From Lachnoclostridium sp. UBA3775 (GTDB taxonomy: Bacteria > Bacillota > Clostridia > Lachnospirales > Lachnospiraceae): DNA of 5,391 nt. Below are positions 4,797-5,391 of the stretch, piece by piece. Within the stretch, counting starts at the first letter, position 1; every line of letters begins with the position of its first letter. Made by a program: the position numbers and the translations under genes. Location: contig DFFN01000061.1 of assembly GCA_002369525.1 (NCBI GenBank), forward strand, positions 1 to 5,391, in the 5' to 3' direction. The notes under the pieces are model-generated. The model saw nothing but the letters and a program-made list of their open reading frames with translations. It did no database searches and was not told the origin of the DNA.

Positions 4797-5391
4797 CTAA
4801 TTATATGCATCGAGCATGGTTTTAAGGTCTTTTAGTTTTATAAGGCTGTTTACGTTTCCGCGGAGCTTTGACGAGCCCGGAAAACCTTTAAAATACCATG
4901 CCACATGTTTTCTCATCTCACGCATGGCAACATTTTCTCCCTTGTCCGCACACATATCTTCCGCCTGCCTCAGTACCATGGCTTTTACCTCGTCAATGCC
5001 TGGTTTTTCGAGTATTGTCCCGTCTTCCATATAGGCTTTGCATTCCGCAAAAATCCAGGGATTTCCGAGAGCCGCTCTTGCGATCATAACGCAGTCAACT
5101 CCGGTTTCGTCAAACATTCTTTTGCAGGAGTATATGTCGGTCACGTCGCCGCTGCCTATTACCGGGATTTTTACGGCCTTTTTGACGTCTGCGATGCATT
5201 TCCAGTCGGCATGACCGTAATAATACTCGCTTCTGAGCCTTCCGTGTACCGCAACAGCCGAGGCGCCCGCGGATTCCGCCGCCTTTGCGATCTCAACGCA
5301 GTTTTCACTGTCAAAGCCTTTGCGGATTTTTACAGTCACGGGTTTCCCTGCTTTTTTCACCAGAGCATCCACTATTTCAGATACAAGCACG
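4797..5391 (-). CDS. dusB: tRNA-dihydrouridine synthase, DusB type, C-terminal part (5' end outside window)
   Basis: FMN enzyme that uses NADPH to reduce uridines in the D-loop of tRNA; cytoplasmic. About 197 residues of a roughly 320-residue protein are present. The N-terminal part of the TIM barrel, with the catalytic Cys, lies beyond the right edge. Visible motifs, numbered from the first complete codon, are VTVKIRKGFD (18-27), VHGRLRSEYYYGHADW (48-63), IPVIGSGDV (75-83, phosphate/FMN binding) and IARAALGNPWIF (103-114). The C-terminal helical tRNA-binding domain contains REMRKHVAWYFKG (157-169). The first residues read VLVSEIVDALVKK, in frame with the window edge; the GTG there is internal. 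IGSGD replaces the commoner GNGD, a mild change. It ends in DAYN-stop with ylmH 52 bases downstream and no clear terminator between, so the two may be co-transcribed. Assignment is secure; which tRNA positions it modifies is not deducible. Confidence 0.95.
   Translation of the reverse strand, partial: VLVSEIVDALVKKAGKPVTVKIRKGFDSENCVEIAKAAESAGASAVAVHGRLRSEYYYGHADWKCIADVKKAVKIPVIGSGDVTDIYSCKRMFDETGVDCVMIARAALGNPWIFAECKAYMEDGTILEKPGIDEVKAMVLRQAEDMCADKGENVAMREMRKHVAWYFKGFPGSSKLRGNVNSLIKLKDLKTMLDAYN

Overview
The window looks like a chromosomal segment from an anaerobic Clostridia-type Firmicute, with Lachnospiraceae as the best guess. The reasons are a pyruvate:ferredoxin oxidoreductase, a YlmH homologue, strong AGGAGG-type ribosome binding sites and moderate to low G+C. 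The genus cannot be fixed from the sequence alone. No rRNA, tRNA, CRISPR array or insertion sequence was seen.

Layout. Bases 1-615 on the + strand hold the C-terminal end of nifJ/PFOR, followed by a short GNRA-looped hairpin that probably terminates it. Everything else is on the - strand. Reading in the direction of transcription (right to left): the C-terminal part of a DusB-type tRNA-dihydrouridine synthase (from the window edge to 4797), a YlmH-type S4-domain RNA-binding protein (4744-3947), an ECF sigma factor (3878-3324), a single-pass membrane protein overlapping it that is the likely anti-sigma partner (3334-2354), a small lipoprotein (2339-1716), and an HTH-Fic protein (1576-659) with its own promoter. 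The Fic gene converges on nifJ.

How the genes fit together. dusB and ylmH are both RNA/translation genes and may share a transcript. The sigma factor, membrane protein and lipoprotein overlap or nearly abut, so they form a cell-envelope signalling unit: a cytoplasmic regulator, a membrane partner with a large outside domain that looks internally duplicated, and a lipid-anchored beta-rich protein. The signal and regulon are unknown. The Fic protein joins an N-terminal Cro/C1-type HTH to a complete AMPylation motif and carries the class II inhibitory motif, so it looks self-controlled.

The two most interesting non-coding signals are both read directly from the sequence. The first is a set of A/T-flanked CCTTTAC boxes over the fic promoter, plausibly the operator of its own HTH. 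The second is a small perfect hairpin between a Shine-Dalgarno sequence and the ylmH start codon. I found no system I can call wholly new. The least familiar part is the sigma / short-tailed membrane partner / lipoprotein unit.
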